Of a stretch of 64,000 nt of DNA, positions 48,791-60,769 are shown one piece after another. The notes under the pieces were generated by a model, which was given only the letters and a program-made list of their open reading frames with translations, was not told the DNA's origin and did no database searches. Made by a program: the position numbers and the translations under genes. The number at the start of each line of letters is the position of its first letter. Within the stretch, counting starts at the first letter, position 1. Source of the DNA: Paragonimus westermani (Eukaryota > Platyhelminthes > Trematoda > Plagiorchiida > Troglotrematidae); the NCBI GenBank assembly GCA_008508345.1, contig QNGE01001017.1, forward strand, positions 1-64,000, in the 5' to 3' direction.

Positions 48791-51270
48791 GATGAGTGGA
48801 ACACATTGGAACAGTTGATGTCCACACTATCCGAAAAATGGGCCAACAGGTTGCTTTGACGAGTAGCCCCACAAATCTGCAGATTGATGTGTACCGTATC
48901 CAAGGTGTGATTTTAGTGTCAATGTTCCTCTATCAATTAATTTCGATCAAGCACTTCTCCCTGACTGCCTCTGATGACATTGAAACGGAGCCTTACGGTC
49001 AAGCTGAGGTGGGAATCTCACTGGGTTATAAAGCTAAGGAGTATTCATTCGAGTGCATCTCAGTGAACAGTAGCCCGAGCCTTCACAAACTCAGCAAGTC
49101 GGCAAAAGACGCTGTGTCTATTACTTCTGCTCCAGCGGAAGAAAGTTCGGATGGTACCAAGAGTGCGTTCTATGGCATCTTTATCGGCTTTCTGAAGCAA
49201 GCCAAACATTTAAACAACCTTACATTTGCTGACGATTTGAATATACAACCTGATCATCTTTCCGTAAACGGAACGCAATTGAACAATATGTTTGGTAGCC
49301 GATAACAATGCACTGACAATAGCGAAAGACTGATTCAAAAATATGCGCATCTGACGGCCTCCGATGACTTGTCTGTGTATCTCAGCCATAGATACAAAAC
49401 GATCATACAGCGGTCAGTTACAGGTTAGGCAGTTTTGTTAAAAACTGTCACGCATTTTGGAGCAATCAACTGGATCCAGATCACATTGGTGTACATGACC
49501 GTTTTGTTTCCTCATTTGCTAAGAAGCCACACATTTACAGCTGTATTCAAGTGATGACGGGGTAAGGAGCGCTTAATAGGAGACACCAGATGAGAGTACC
49601 TAACGAGCACTGGGAACAAACTACAGTTGCTGGGAAAGTTTGCCGTAGAAAAGCCCGTTCACAAGGAGCTGTGGAAGAACTGAATTTCTACCATCTCCGA
49701 AAACCTCATGGAGGAGCGTCGTTCGATTTCACCTGACTCTGAATATGGCACCGGCCACTAAAGGCCAAATCGTAAGCTAACTAAATACTTGCAAAAGTAC
49801 CACGGCTATCACGTGGCAGGAAAAGCGAGAGGTAAAGTAACCCTTTTTAGTTGGGAGCGGCAAAAAGCTGTTTGTTCTGATTCGTGGTTGTGTGGGCTAA
49901 CGAGTCGGTATAAGCGAGACCGTATTTAAAAAAGATGGTTCTTTTATCATCAGTCGGTCGTACTCCTTTGATATTTGAGCTGGACACCCTGAGAAACTGT
50001 TCCGCTGATCTCAACTGAACCATATAGGCGATTGAATCCAAATAGTCATTTATTGCGTTCCAGACGGCCACTGACCCTGGAGCCTAAGTTGTTGAAGAGC
50101 TACAAGGTTTCCGGAACAGAAATCCTCTCCCCATCTCGTCCTAAGGATGGTGGAAAAGAGTAGATGTCTCAGCTGACAAAGTTCCCTCAGGAGATATCTC
50201 GTGGTTGGTGTTTATCAGTGGTTATTCCCGTCTATAAGACGAAGCCCGAATTCTATGTGATACGTAAAGAGGCGTCATTACGTCAAAGTGACTCATTAAC
50301 CCTATTTTATGTCGAGTCGCTAAACCCCGGGAAGGTCAAATGCGTGAAGACCAAACAATATTCTGATCTGATCGAGGATGTGCTCAACACATTTTCGTCC
50401 TGTGAGAGGTCTTGGATCATTGAAACTCTCATAGGTAAACGACGGCGGTGATCTTTTCGGACTTGGAGGTTGTCTTCCATCAGGTCGTTCGTACCGTTCT
50501 TTGAAACTGTTGCCTTCGCAAGGAAGTTGCAGTGAAATGCGTGGATCCGTCACGATCGTTGAAGAGCGAGAGTTTACGGACAGACATATCGGGTGTTCAT
50601 CCTTCCTAGTGACTTCTGCATGGGGTGTCAAATCTCTCCTCCAGTTCACTTTTACCATAGATTACATTCAGGATGGTCTACTTGAAGAATCGAACAAGCA
50701 CTGTAGGCTTTCTTCTCGTACCAAGGTAGACCGACACGGAGTGTTCAAACGATACGACCCTGTTTAGCACCTTCGACGAAGACATACAAATCACGCTGTA
50801 CAAGGTGTCTGACTGGGCTGACTTATATGGGATACGCTTCGCAATTCAAGAATGAAAAGTGTTAGTTCAAGACTGGGATATTACTGTTCCTACAGTCTTT
50901 AACCCACACAATCCGCTTGGGTTCATGGACATTTTCACATACTCGGGTAGCACCATTCCGCCTGATTATGATGTCACAGTTAGGAGACCAGCGGGCATAG
51001 CAAAGGCTGGTGTTACTTTTGTCTACTAACAATCAATGGTGTCGAGATGACGCCGGGTTGGCACTGAAAGGAGGGATACATAATGCGCTTGCGTTTTGTC
51101 TAGTTCTATGGCTCAAAAAGGTGACCTATCCTGAATAACGTGTCAACCGACATGCTGTATGTGGTCATCGTTGTTTCTGTCAGTTATCCTACATCAAGCG
51201 GGACGACTGCGTATATGGCGCCTCTGTTCAATGATAGGTTTTTCGGGATCCTGGGGATGTTCGAACAACT
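48791..51270 (+). mobile_element. RTE-clade LINE, very decayed
   Basis: The endonuclease is in one open frame at 48796-49305: VHTIRKMGQQVALTSS, NLQIDVYRIQ, YGQAEVGISLG, then LNNLTFADDLNIQ where active copies read VILAGDMNAQ. Downstream 49330-49480 gives RPPMTCLCISAIDTKRSYSG-like text, and 50164-50250 gives SRGWCLSVVIPVYK (RT motif). 50930-51030 gives FTYSGSTIPPDYDVTV and RPAGIAKAGVTFVY, then an LLYGSETW-like relic near 51100. Identity to the RTE pattern is low but the order is right over 2.4 kb, so this is an old copy. Confidence 0.68.
48796..49305 (+). pseudogene. RTE endonuclease domain relic
   Basis: 169 codons still open. Matches the RTE AP-endonuclease in order: the GQQ start motif, the LxIDV strand, GQAEVGISL for GxAGVGxxL, SAFYGIFIGFLKQAKH for the DxFYxxLxxLLRxARR helix, and DDLNIQ for GDMNAQ, ending NNMFGSR for GGRFG. 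The conserved catalytic Asp of GDMNAQ is kept but its neighbours are changed. It is open by chance or by limited age, not a functional gene. Confidence 0.6.
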
Positions 51271-54103
51271 GATCAATTAATCAATTTGTACACTTTGTGA
51301 CGAACGGGCTGCGTAGTCCGAATACCAGCTGAGTATTTCCACATCTGTCTTTATTTACTGAGATCATAAATAGTTGGGGAAAACCGCGCGATGCTCAAGC
51401 AACGACGTGGTTACGAAAAATGAAGGCTGAAAACTCCGTTGGATGAAGTGGATAGGTACGGACCGTCCGTTTTGAGAACCTCATGATCACTTAAATCGCC
51501 AGTTAGAAACGTTATTCCATGTAGTACCGTACATCAGTCATCGGCATGCCCGGGCTTACAGCATTTCTAATTCTGTTTAGTCACGTGTTGTGCATTCTTT
51601 TAGTATTTCTTCTTCCAGGATATTCCACGTCAGTGCTACACAACTAGCAGTGACTTGACTCATGGCACTTTCTGTTCAGGATCACTCCTGTCGTTAATGA
51701 ATGAAAAGAGGATCAACTACGGTTTTTGGGGGATTTCACAATTGTCAGTGCAAGTGACATGGCCGTACCAGATGGCAAACAAAATTTAAATTACTATGCC
51801 AACACAGTATCGGTTAATGTCATCAGTTTCCAACAGCAGCACTGCCTCACAAATGTAAGTGATGTTACAAAAGTGTCGTTTCTACCTTACGATCGAAACA
51901 TGGGTGAAAACCACTGAAACATGTACTTCGACGACCTTACAAAAATGTACAGATTTATGAATCTGTGTCGAACTGGAAACCATTCAGAAAGGGAAACAGC
52001 ATGATATGAATCCATCTGTGACCAATTCTGTTTTTGAAAGCATGTTGAGGGGCTTTGTACAATTTGTGAAGAGAAACGAAGAAGCACCCACTAACTATTT
52101 CCGATTGAAAATCTTCTGATACGGATTTCTGCTTTTGTTCAATTCTCATCAAGAAATTATCACAAGTAAGAACTCCTGTTCCATTTGTAAAGTTTTGACA
52201 TATACCAGATAATTGAAACACTGGATTCCCCTTACCAATTTTACCAGTACTGAAAGAGAGCATCATCGATTGCCAGACAACTCATAACAACAAGTCATCA
52301 AGGTGACCCTATTAGTCCATTCAAAATATTGCTAGACAATCAGCTACTGGCCTTTGGCGACGTTTTGTTGATCAAAACTCAGCAGTTAGCTTTACGTGCA
52401 CAGAAGTGATTGAAGTAATCTATCGGGTTGCCGTGGTGTTAATGACATAATACTTGGTGTGAATGTATGCGTTTCCGTACCCTATCTATTTCCATTTATC
52501 CGCCGTATAAAACCGGCAGTTTTGCATTTTCGACTGATGGAATGAACATAATGTTAACATATCGTACCATGTGTCTTCTCCCTGCGTTAATCAACTATAG
52601 GAGATACCCATATATTGACAGCAAAAACCGTGCGTAAAGTCTGAAAGAAACTTAAGCGCTGAGAAAAACTGAGTGTTCTGAGCTGAGCTGATTACACGTG
52701 TCAGTTCGAATACGATTGAACATACTGTCTTCAGAGCTGCGGACATTTCCGGTCAAGGCGCTAATATACCCTACTGATGAACTATAACAAAAGTGTACCT
52801 TAAATCCATTGCTTCCTGGCGAAGTGGCTTAACAGAAAATTTACATCGAATGAGAGTGTTACGATCATATGTTTAAGAAAGCTGATGTAGTTGGCGGTAA
52901 CAAAAGCAAGCATTACGCCCCTCCCATCCAGAAACATTCGCCGTCACATCAGAAAAATGAAACAGCTATTGATTCAAAAATACTGGAGTATAGTTAACCA
53001 AATTGTGTGAACAGATAGAAAGATGGTAGCAAGTGTGAGCCAAAACGTAACCACAGGCGTCTGCGGACAAAGCGTGCACGTTCAATGAAAATGTTCGAAT
53101 AAACGCGATCAATATATTTTGGTAAGGAAGAGCCTCGGTTGCAACTTGCCTGTGAGTAGGAATAGCTAAGATAAATTGAACTGGAGGAAGATGAAAAAAA
53201 CGCAAGTAAGTGATGACATCGCCATAAACTTCTTTTGCCAGAAGAAGTTCAAAACGACGGAAAACGAATCGTTGCGGTTTACTCGGCGATGATTTGCAGC
53301 GAACTTCTTTATAGCGAACGCCCTCATAAATTGACACTTTCCTGTTCTGAATTGTTCTTCATTAAACACAATCGTCATGGTCTCTTCACAATGGAAATTC
53401 AGATAACTTTTTTACAGTGAAAGCTCATAACTTATTCGTCTCCCATTAAGACAAATACGCTTACAGTAAGTAAACACCTGATCTCCCTTCCCATAAGGAC
53501 CGAATCTCACTTGTTGACTCGGTAAACAGCAGCGCGACTTACACATCTTGCTCTGACTGTTCGTCAGTGGTAGTTTAAGAGTCAGCATCATCACTCAATC
53601 GCGTTGAACAATTGTGAGTTCAGATGGCTGCAGCCAATCTTAGTAGAAAAGTTAATGTAAGCTGTGTCCATCACTATTGCAGGACATGCCAAGGGTTAAT
53701 AGTTTTCATTTAGTGTGGGGTGTTAAAGATACATTACCGTATTCACTGGACACCGCCATTTTAGTCGCAAAATGAAACTTCACGGTATGTTTCATAACGA
53801 AGCTGTAGTAAGTGAAACAAGGAAGAGGAGTCACCGAGTAAGAAAACCACAGAAGTATAGGCTGCAGTATCCATCCTTACAGGGATTAACCCTGTAAGAC
53901 TAATGTGTGATGAAAAGAGCATTTCAAACATGGAGGATGAGTAGACTACCTGAAGAAAATGTTCAAACTAGGATGAGCACAGTTTCACTGGTTTGAGATG
54001 GTCATGATGAGTGGGAACTAGGGAACAGGTTAAAAAAGTCTGCCTTTTGAGGAAGCATAAAGCCACACTCAAGATTATTCTGTATATTGTGAACACCACT
54101 TAC
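51271..54103. other. No gene recognised; putative intron of the liprin-like gene
   Basis: Frames such as 53337-52966 - and 52266-51955 - show no domain I recognise. If the 54.1 kb exon splices to 41.99 kb, this is part of its intron. Confidence 0.45.
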
Positions 54104-54465
54104 CGCAGTCTCACTAGACCCATCGTCTGGACAGTTGATGTCTTTACCCTCGAACTGTGCACGTGCCCTTGCTGCTGCTTCTATGGCCAGCACGCGTGGA
54201 GCCGGTCCGAGGCTAGCAGCTGCAATCGGGGCACTAGCTCGAAACCGTTGGACCAAGTCATGAAGCTCACGGGCTAGCACAGTACGAGCCGAAGTGTTTG
54301 AGGCTGGGATTTGTAGGATAAGCGCCAGCTGCTGTGCATCCAGTTCCGGATGCAGTCCGATCACGCCACCATGAATGCCTGACCCATTCAGATTGGCCGC
54401 ATGCTCTTTCAGACCAATGTGATCGAGCCATGCTTGAACGCGCTCACAAGACCAGACAAGCAGAT
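54104..54465 (-). CDS. Liprin-alpha-like SAM domain exon
   Basis: The exon is bounded on the - strand by the acceptor CATGATCTTATCAG and the donor GCG|GTAAGT. It starts in phase 2 (completing an Asp codon) and ends on a codon boundary, 120 full codons. Residues 1-70 form a SAM domain, VWSCERVQAWLDHIGLKEHA, then SGIHGGVIGLHPELDAQQLA and LILQIPASNTSARTVLAREL. These match the third SAM domain of liprin-alpha (SGVHGALxALDExFDxxxLALxLQIPTQNTQAR). Liprin-alpha is a cytoplasmic scaffold at synaptic active zones that binds LAR-type phosphatases, and its SAM domains bind partners such as CASK. The Ala-rich stretch after the domain (APIAAASLGPAPRVLAIEAA) differs from vertebrate liprins. Upstream SAM exons should lie to the right but were not found. 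Confidence 0.72.
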
Positions 54466-55339
54466 CTGATAAGATCATGATGAAAAAGACGACCAAAGCT
54501 AAACGTTGAGCCCAAATAGTTGAACAAGTTTTGTAATCAATACCCACTTTTATCCACATTCTTACGAACAAAATGTACGACCGTATACGACGAGATCAAA
54601 AAAATAATTGTTTTCCAAGCGAAGGAAGTATAGGTAAAGAAAAAAGAAATGAATTCACCAAGATCAGCATTTGACTGAGCAGCTTGATTTGGTTTCCGAT
54701 GAATGAGAATATTTTTCAATCGTACCTTCCCCCAAGACCATCCGCAGCTACACCATTAAAAAATCGTCGTCGCATCATGTTGTGCAGCACTCTTGCGAAA
54801 CAATTACGAATGTGACTGAACAATTAACCTATCAGTGACTGTAGAACGGTAGGTACAGTTACAAGCATTCTAAATGCACACATGTGGCCAAAGAACACTT
54901 CATATGTTGGGGTTAGTGATTTGAAACGTAGATTACGTACACACGTCAATAACGTCCCTTAAACGCAATCTACTCACGTTGCCTCAAACGAGCATTTGAC
55001 ATCAAATGACAAGACGAAACCTCTGGCAAAGACGTCCTGCAGAGCGTTAGTAATTCAGTTATGTTCTCTTTTTCAGTCCAAAAAGCATGTGGCAATTTAG
55101 ATATGAGGCAAATGGATAAAATTCGTTTCTGCGAAGAAATGCTGCACGGTGAGCTGACCACTAGCTTCGGACCATATGAAAGAACGATATTACGGTACGA
55201 AAATGCGTAAAATTTTGTTCGGAACACTGACCATGGCATTATAAAGTGGGAAGCAGCGGCAGCAGATAACTACGTAGGATGAATGTGAGAAGAAAAGGAC
55301 CAACCATGCGCACGCATCTGAGGCTAACATTGATAAAAG
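54466..55339. other. No gene recognised
   Basis: Intron side of the liprin-like exon. The frame 54719-54537 - is hydrophobic but has no supporting context. Confidence 0.5.
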
Positions 55340-55352
55340 AAACAACCAAGGC

Positions 55353-55586
55353 AGATGCACCACAAACTGACCTAACCACGGCAAATCCCATGTGACCTCT
55401 GTTCCTCTGTCAATGTGATTTCGATTACAACACTCCCGAGAAAGGCCACCCGAGGTGGTTGAAACGTAGAGTATAACAACTTGCTCGTAACGTTGTGTTA
55501 TTCCCAATCTGTTTACCAATAACATGTCAAACACGACGCCCAAACTATTCAACTTCATTCGTACTAAATTTGGTGCGGGTATCTTA
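55353..55586 (+). repeat. 5' pseudo-LTR of Penelope-like element B
   Basis: 234 bases starting AGATGCACCACAAACTGACC and ending GGTGCGGGTATCTTA. Includes a hammerhead-like core at 55436-55473 and the ATG at 55524 that opens the coding frame. Confidence 0.9.
55436..55473 (+). ncRNA. Hammerhead-ribozyme-like core (decayed)
   Basis: CCGAGA replaces the CUGANGA box. The stem II arms GGCCACC and GGTGGTT flank a CGA loop, GAAAC follows, then a 2-bp stem III (AC/GT) around GTAGA and the cleavage-type triplet GTA. Compare 58055-58092 and 46374-46411. Stem I is not contiguous, so activity is doubtful. Confidence 0.35.
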
Positions 55587-58014
55587 CAACTGATTAATAA
55601 TCGAATCACTTTGGCTAAGAAGCATGCCAACTGGGTCAACTACCGTGTGCTTAATGTTCGTTGCCTGTTGCAAAAGTGGTTCCACCTTCCCTGCTAATCA
55701 GACCGCCGGATAACAGCGTCCGTTCAAAATGTGCAGCACTGACAACCTCACTTATATTCGTAAGGCAACGCGTACACTCGACTTCTTACCACCTGGAGTG
55801 TACACGTTTTCGCTGTGCCAATTTAGATGAACTGATCCATCATGTATTACCCGACGATATACGGACCTCTGTCATGGAACTGATTAATCAGCGTGAATTG
55901 AAGTTTTTCAAGAAAGCAAGTGAACGCCAAAGAAAAAAGTTTGACAAACTTTTCGGAAGATTAAATCATATTTCTTCTGTCCCACATTCGGTAGCACAGC
56001 GACCCTCAGAAAGCGTAAGTGTGAATCTCTCATCGCGACCACTCAATATGAACGAGATAAGCCTGCTTAAAAAAGGACTCAATTTTAACATCCAACGGAA
56101 GCAACTTGAGCCAATAGTTGTAATTCCCAAAATTGAACTTGCTGTAGGCAAACTAGCCACAGAGGTTGCGGAGGAAGCAAGATTCAGAATTACAAGCGTT
56201 TTACAACGACAACAGCCAGCTCTCTCGAACCTTACCAATGCGGAACAGAATGCTCTTGGTCTCATCAAGAAGGATCGGTCGATTCACGTCACTAAGGCCG
56301 ATAAAGGCAACATCACAGTGATTCTTAATCAAGAATATTACCAAAGGAAAGTGTTAGAGCACTTAACTACTGAACCGTATGAAGAGATCAATGAGCAAAA
56401 GGCGAACGCACTTCTAAATAAAGTCAAGGCACACACCAGCAAGTTCCTCCGAGGCATCAAAGAAAATCTTGGACAGTCTACACGGTTCATGCTCAATCCC
56501 AGGAGCAACCGTCCTTCACGTCTCTACGGCCTTCCGAAAGTGCATAAAACAGAAGTACCCATAAGACCACCAGTCCAACTTACAAGCTAGCCAAGTTCAT
56601 CAGCCGCATAATCAAATCGTTGCAGAACAAGTTGGTAAGCAACGTTAAAGACTCCTTTGATTTTGTTGACAAACTCGGACACGTGATATTAGGCTGTGAT
56701 GAAAATTTTCTTAGTTTTGATATGACCTCTCTTTACACCAGTGTACTGGTAAAGCATAGCATTGATGTTGTTAAACAGTTATTGGAAAATGATTATTCTC
56801 TTGGTGCACGTACTAATTTATCACCTTCCGAAATTTTATCCGGTCTTGTGCTTTGTCTGTACTCAACCTTGTTCACATTTAACAAAAAATTGTACAGGTA
56901 AACCGATGGTATATCTATGGGTTCCTCTGTTGCACCTGCAGTAGCCAACCTTTTCCTCGGATACCTGGAAACACAAGCTATGAGTGAATTTATCTGCCCT
57001 TCGCGAATTTGGTGGCGGTATGTAGATGATACATTCGTAATCATGAAACAGACTGCTCGCGACTAATTCCTACAGTTTCTTAACTCAAACTGCAACGGCA
57101 TAGTCTTCACATTGGAAACTGAAACCGATGAGCGCTCACTGAATTTTCTAGACTGCCTAGCCAAAGTTGACGAGCATCAGAGATTTCAGGTTCCTGTGTA
57201 CCGTAAACCAACCCATTCTGGCCGTTATCTCAACTTCAACTCGTCCCATCCAATCGGTATGAAGAGAGCAGTCATCAAATCACTCGTCAACAGAGCTAAT
57301 AAGATCTGCACCTCAGAGCTCTCCAGAACAAAAGAGATTTCTCATATCAAACAAATGCTAGCCACTAATCACTATCGGAACGTATTTATCGAGAACACAA
57401 TTAAGCGCATGTCCACTAAGTCTACTGTGCAAATACTGTATCGTGAACAAACATTTGAAAAAATCCGCTCCATTCTGTCTGAGTACGCTATCCGAACTGT
57501 GTTTCGGTTAGACAATACCTTAGAACGACTGGTGACACATCCTAAGGATCCAATTTCTATGGGCGACCAGACAGACGGTGACTGCAATGCCAGCTACATC
57601 GGAGAGACAAGTAGACATCTGAAAGTACGTGTTGCCGAACACAAGAGGCACACAAGGTTTCCTCCTAAACACACCTATCAATTTCAGAGGCTAGAGAAGG
57701 ATTCGGCCATCGCACTACAAGCACCGTCAAAGAATCACAACGTAGGCTTTGATCAAGCTCGAGTGATTCACAAGGGTCTAGCTTCCTATGCGGAGCAGTG
57801 CTGTGCTGAAGCTCTCACCACTTACACACAGCACGCTTGTGTTAATCGCAATGATAGCAAACCCCTGTCTGCAGTGTGGCGTGGATGGACAAACAGCACC
57901 AGACACAGACGCATCTTATCTACATCTGTCTCACTTCCACTTAGTGGGCAAAGGATTAGACCAATCTGGTCAGATGCACCACAAATTGACCTAACCACGG
58001 CAAATCCCATGTGA
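55524..58014 (+). pseudogene. Penelope-like pol: reverse transcriptase and GIY-YIG endonuclease, broken
   Basis: The frame opens at ATG 55524 inside the terminal repeat (MSNTTPKLFNFIRTKFG) and stops at 55695. It resumes at 55661-56590 with the PLE N-terminal RT part: VTKADKGNITVILN and LYGLPKVHKTEVPIRPP. After a shift near 56590, 56620-58014 holds FLSFDMTSLYTSV, then a TAA (56899), GISMGSSVAPAVANLFLG and the catalytic WRYVDDTFV (about 57010-57036). Another TAA (57063) is followed by SLNFLDCLAKVDE, VYRKPTHSGRYLNFNSSHP and the GIY-YIG nuclease DCNASYIGETSRHLKVRVAE (about 57580-57640). The first Cys of the usual CxxC before YIG is changed. The product would prime reverse transcription at nicks. 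Two stops and two shifts disable it, although the catalytic motifs survive, so it is fairly young. Confidence 0.9.
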
Positions 58015-58203
58015 CCTCTGTTCCTCTGTCAATGTGATTTCGAGTACAACACTCCTGAGAAAGGCCACCCGAGGTGGTTGAAACGTAGAGTATTACAACT
58101 TGCTCGTAACGTTGTGTTATTCCCCATCTGTTTATCAATAACGTCAAACACGACGCCCAAACTGTTCAACTTCATTAGTACTAAATTTGGTGCGGATATC
58201 TTA
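57972..58203 (+). repeat. 3' pseudo-LTR of Penelope-like element B
   Basis: 232 bases, direct repeat of 55353-55586. It lacks two bases (AT) at the position of the 5' copy's start codon, so it reads AACGTCAAAC where the 5' copy reads AACATGTCAAAC. Confidence 0.9.
58055..58092 (+). ncRNA. Hammerhead-ribozyme-like core in the 3' pseudo-LTR
   Basis: CTGAGA (one base short of CUGANGA), stem II GGCCACC-CGA-GGTGGTT, then GAAAC, GTAGA and GTA. Same arrangement as at 55436-55473 and 46374-46411. Confidence 0.4.
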
Positions 58204-58216
58204 AAACAACCAAGGC

Positions 58217-59865
58217 TATATTCATACATCACAACTACAGCGAGTTCTCCATCCCAAAAAACAAGAATGCACATTCGTAGCAAGAGCCGTGGGACGGTTT
58301 AAAGGGCACAGGAAGTGTGGTACACACATGGGTCATCGTCGTCATCATGTCATCAGCTCAATGGCCTCTCGTCAAAATAAACAATTATGTCAGACTACTT
58401 GTAAGTAACAACATTTGAATACACAACTGCTGTGTGGTTGGTTCACAACGATGATCGTTTGAGAAAGTCCTACTGCGACGGGCAATTCTAGCATTGGAGA
58501 TCCTATATGGGATGTTAATGGATGGTAATGGAGCGAACGTGCAACATGTTAGGAAATTAGGGTTAAATTCGCAGTGTGGCCGGTAGTGTACAACCTGCTT
58601 AGTGGTGTGTGGTTACAATCCAGCTGGGAACTGTTTTTTCTCAACGAACTAGACCGCTTATTAGTGGTATTCTTCACAAAGCACACTTTGAATCTGAATT
58701 TTTTACCGCCACACAGAAATCCGGGAACAGAATACTATACAACGCACTACGTTAGATCTACCGGAGTAGAAACACTAAGTGGCGATGGAATTCGAGCGAT
58801 AATGAAAGAGATGCGTACGTGATGTGCGATGACCATGTCTGACCGTCGACTACACCATACTTGCGCAATGAAACTAAAATGCGGTAGGCCACCCCCAGAC
58901 ATCTCTATATGGGGTTTCGGCTGGAACAGGTGAAGTTTGTTCGCATGCGTGCATTCTGATGAAGTCACAGAACGGTTAAACGCAATAGAGTGGCAAGTTT
59001 GGGACCATGACAACAAACACTCAAAAGTTAGCTTATCCACTCTGAGCAAGCATATATTTAACCATTGTTTATGTGGAATATTCAACAACTAGAATGTTGG
59101 CGAAAGATAAAGGGGATTAACTACTAGCCAACTGTTCGATTAAGTCTGTCACAAACGTAACATGTGAGGTAAGAAAGAAATAGAGCTCTGCCAGCAGAAG
59201 TACAAGCAAACACCTGTTTGAGAGATTTACCGATGCTGATACGGAATAAATCAAATGGAATTCTGATGGCAAACTCATCAGTCGCCATATTCATTGAGCA
59301 GGGTAAAGAAGGAAGCAATGAAAATGGAGGGGTGATTAAGCAGGTGACAGAAGCTAAGGAAATTGTTTAATAAAAGTTCGATGAACAATAAAGACAATCG
59401 GATAAAAAACAATGAAGAATAGCTAGCTTTATAAGGTGAACAAGAGTAATTTACTGTTTTTGAGGATGCGGAGAGAAAAAGACAAACGTCCAATATTTGA
59501 CGATGCCACAATAACCTGCTGTGGACAAGAGAGATCATTATATGGTAGAGCTCTGATATATATTTACGGGATTCACTGGACGAGCTAACAGTTGAATCAA
59601 CGGATGTGAGAGATAAATGAATATCAAACTATTAACAGGTTGTTTACTTCAACAAAACGTGAAGGCTACGATGTATGGAAAATTTGTTGAGTTTAACATC
59701 AGCTAACGGCTTTCAGACTGTCCTACACCTATGTGTGTCAATTCAACTGACAGAAGTGTATCTCGGACATTGCTATTGAAATAGCAAGGCGTAAAAGCAT
59801 TGTCAGTATAGCTATGCACACAGGCGTCAAAAGAAGAAATGGGGGAATGTTTTACAGGTAAAATA
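58217..59865. other. No gene recognised
   Basis: Anonymous sequence with short frames only (58574-58822 +, 59088-58747 -). Confidence 0.5.
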
Positions 59866-60095
59866 CCAGTTGAACATCATTTCCAATCGATCACAAGTGT
59901 CACATTTCCACCGACTTTTCGGTCAGCCCATTTCGAAACGATGCACCATATTTGAGTTTCGCTCTTATCGGAGCTCGTCAGCAATGCACGTCGTTGCCAC
60001 AGTTAACATCATAATTCCGATCAGAAGGCAACCGTCCAGACCACTGTAATACTGACCTAATATTAGACACGAGTGAATTAACACATGCAAATGCT
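59866..60095 (-). mobile_element. tRNA-derived SINE, diverged
   Basis: Reverse copy of the 571-836 family: TTTTCGGTCAGCCCATTTCG, GAGTTTCGCTCTTATCGGAG, and a reversed box B-like CATAATTCCGATC. More diverged than the other copies. Confidence 0.6.
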
Positions 60096-60769
60096 CAGCC
60101 GTGAGTGAGTAATGCTAGGTAAGAGAAGAGAAGAAAGGGAAACGCCGTTATTTGTGCTGCTGGATGACTTACAACTACTCAGTGTAGTGTACTGAAAATG
60201 GGATGAGAAGTAATCTTTGATTAGCTTACACAGATAGATGTTTCAACGTCGCGCTACGAACCAGGGTCTAAAAGGCACCACTATAGGAAACAAAACAGCA
60301 TCCCACAGCTTCGCCGTATTTTTTTGATGCCAAAAAGGCTGAACGAACCAAGGAAGCGAAGGCATTAATGGGTTCAAAAGTGAACTAAAATGGGTGGGGT
60401 ATTCAGAGACGGAAGATTAGTCACAGTAGCACATACTTTCCTAACAATCTATGATCAAAAGAAAAGCAAACAATGAGTTTGCACTTATAAGGCGTGATAT
60501 TCATACATTTCTAACAGTGTTTCGTTCTGTCCTGATTTACATACCTTCGAAAAATGTCTGCAAATACATTGAAGATCGCTAACTTGGCTACTATCTTACA
60601 CGGAACCGTCACACGGAATACAGGATGTCGCATGTTTAGAACTCCTTATTAGGAACAACCGTTTAACTTCCCAGAGAATGAATTGGTACTCAAAGAGATT
60701 TTAGAATCTGAACTAGAACACAACGGTAGCTATATTGTTGGTGACGCCTTATTTTAATTCATAACCCGA
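60096..60769. other. No gene recognised
   Basis: No long frame or repeat match seen. Confidence 0.5.

Larger units (their letters stand above)
55340..58216 (+). mobile_element. Penelope-like element B, complete insertion with 13-bp target duplication
   Basis: AAACAACCAAGGC stands at 55340-55352 and again at 58204-58216, so the insertion is 55353-58203. It starts with one terminal repeat (55353-55586), then the RT/GIY-YIG coding region, then a second terminal repeat in the same orientation (57972-58203). This is the usual PLE layout, with the 5' pseudo-LTR being a truncated tandem copy. The two repeats differ at a handful of positions. It lies upstream of, and antisense to, the liprin-like exon. 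Confidence 0.92.

Noticed and set aside
55190..55639. 149-codon minus-strand frame
   Set aside because: Overlaps the PLE terminal repeat and recurs over the other repeat copies, so it is an antisense shadow of the repeat.
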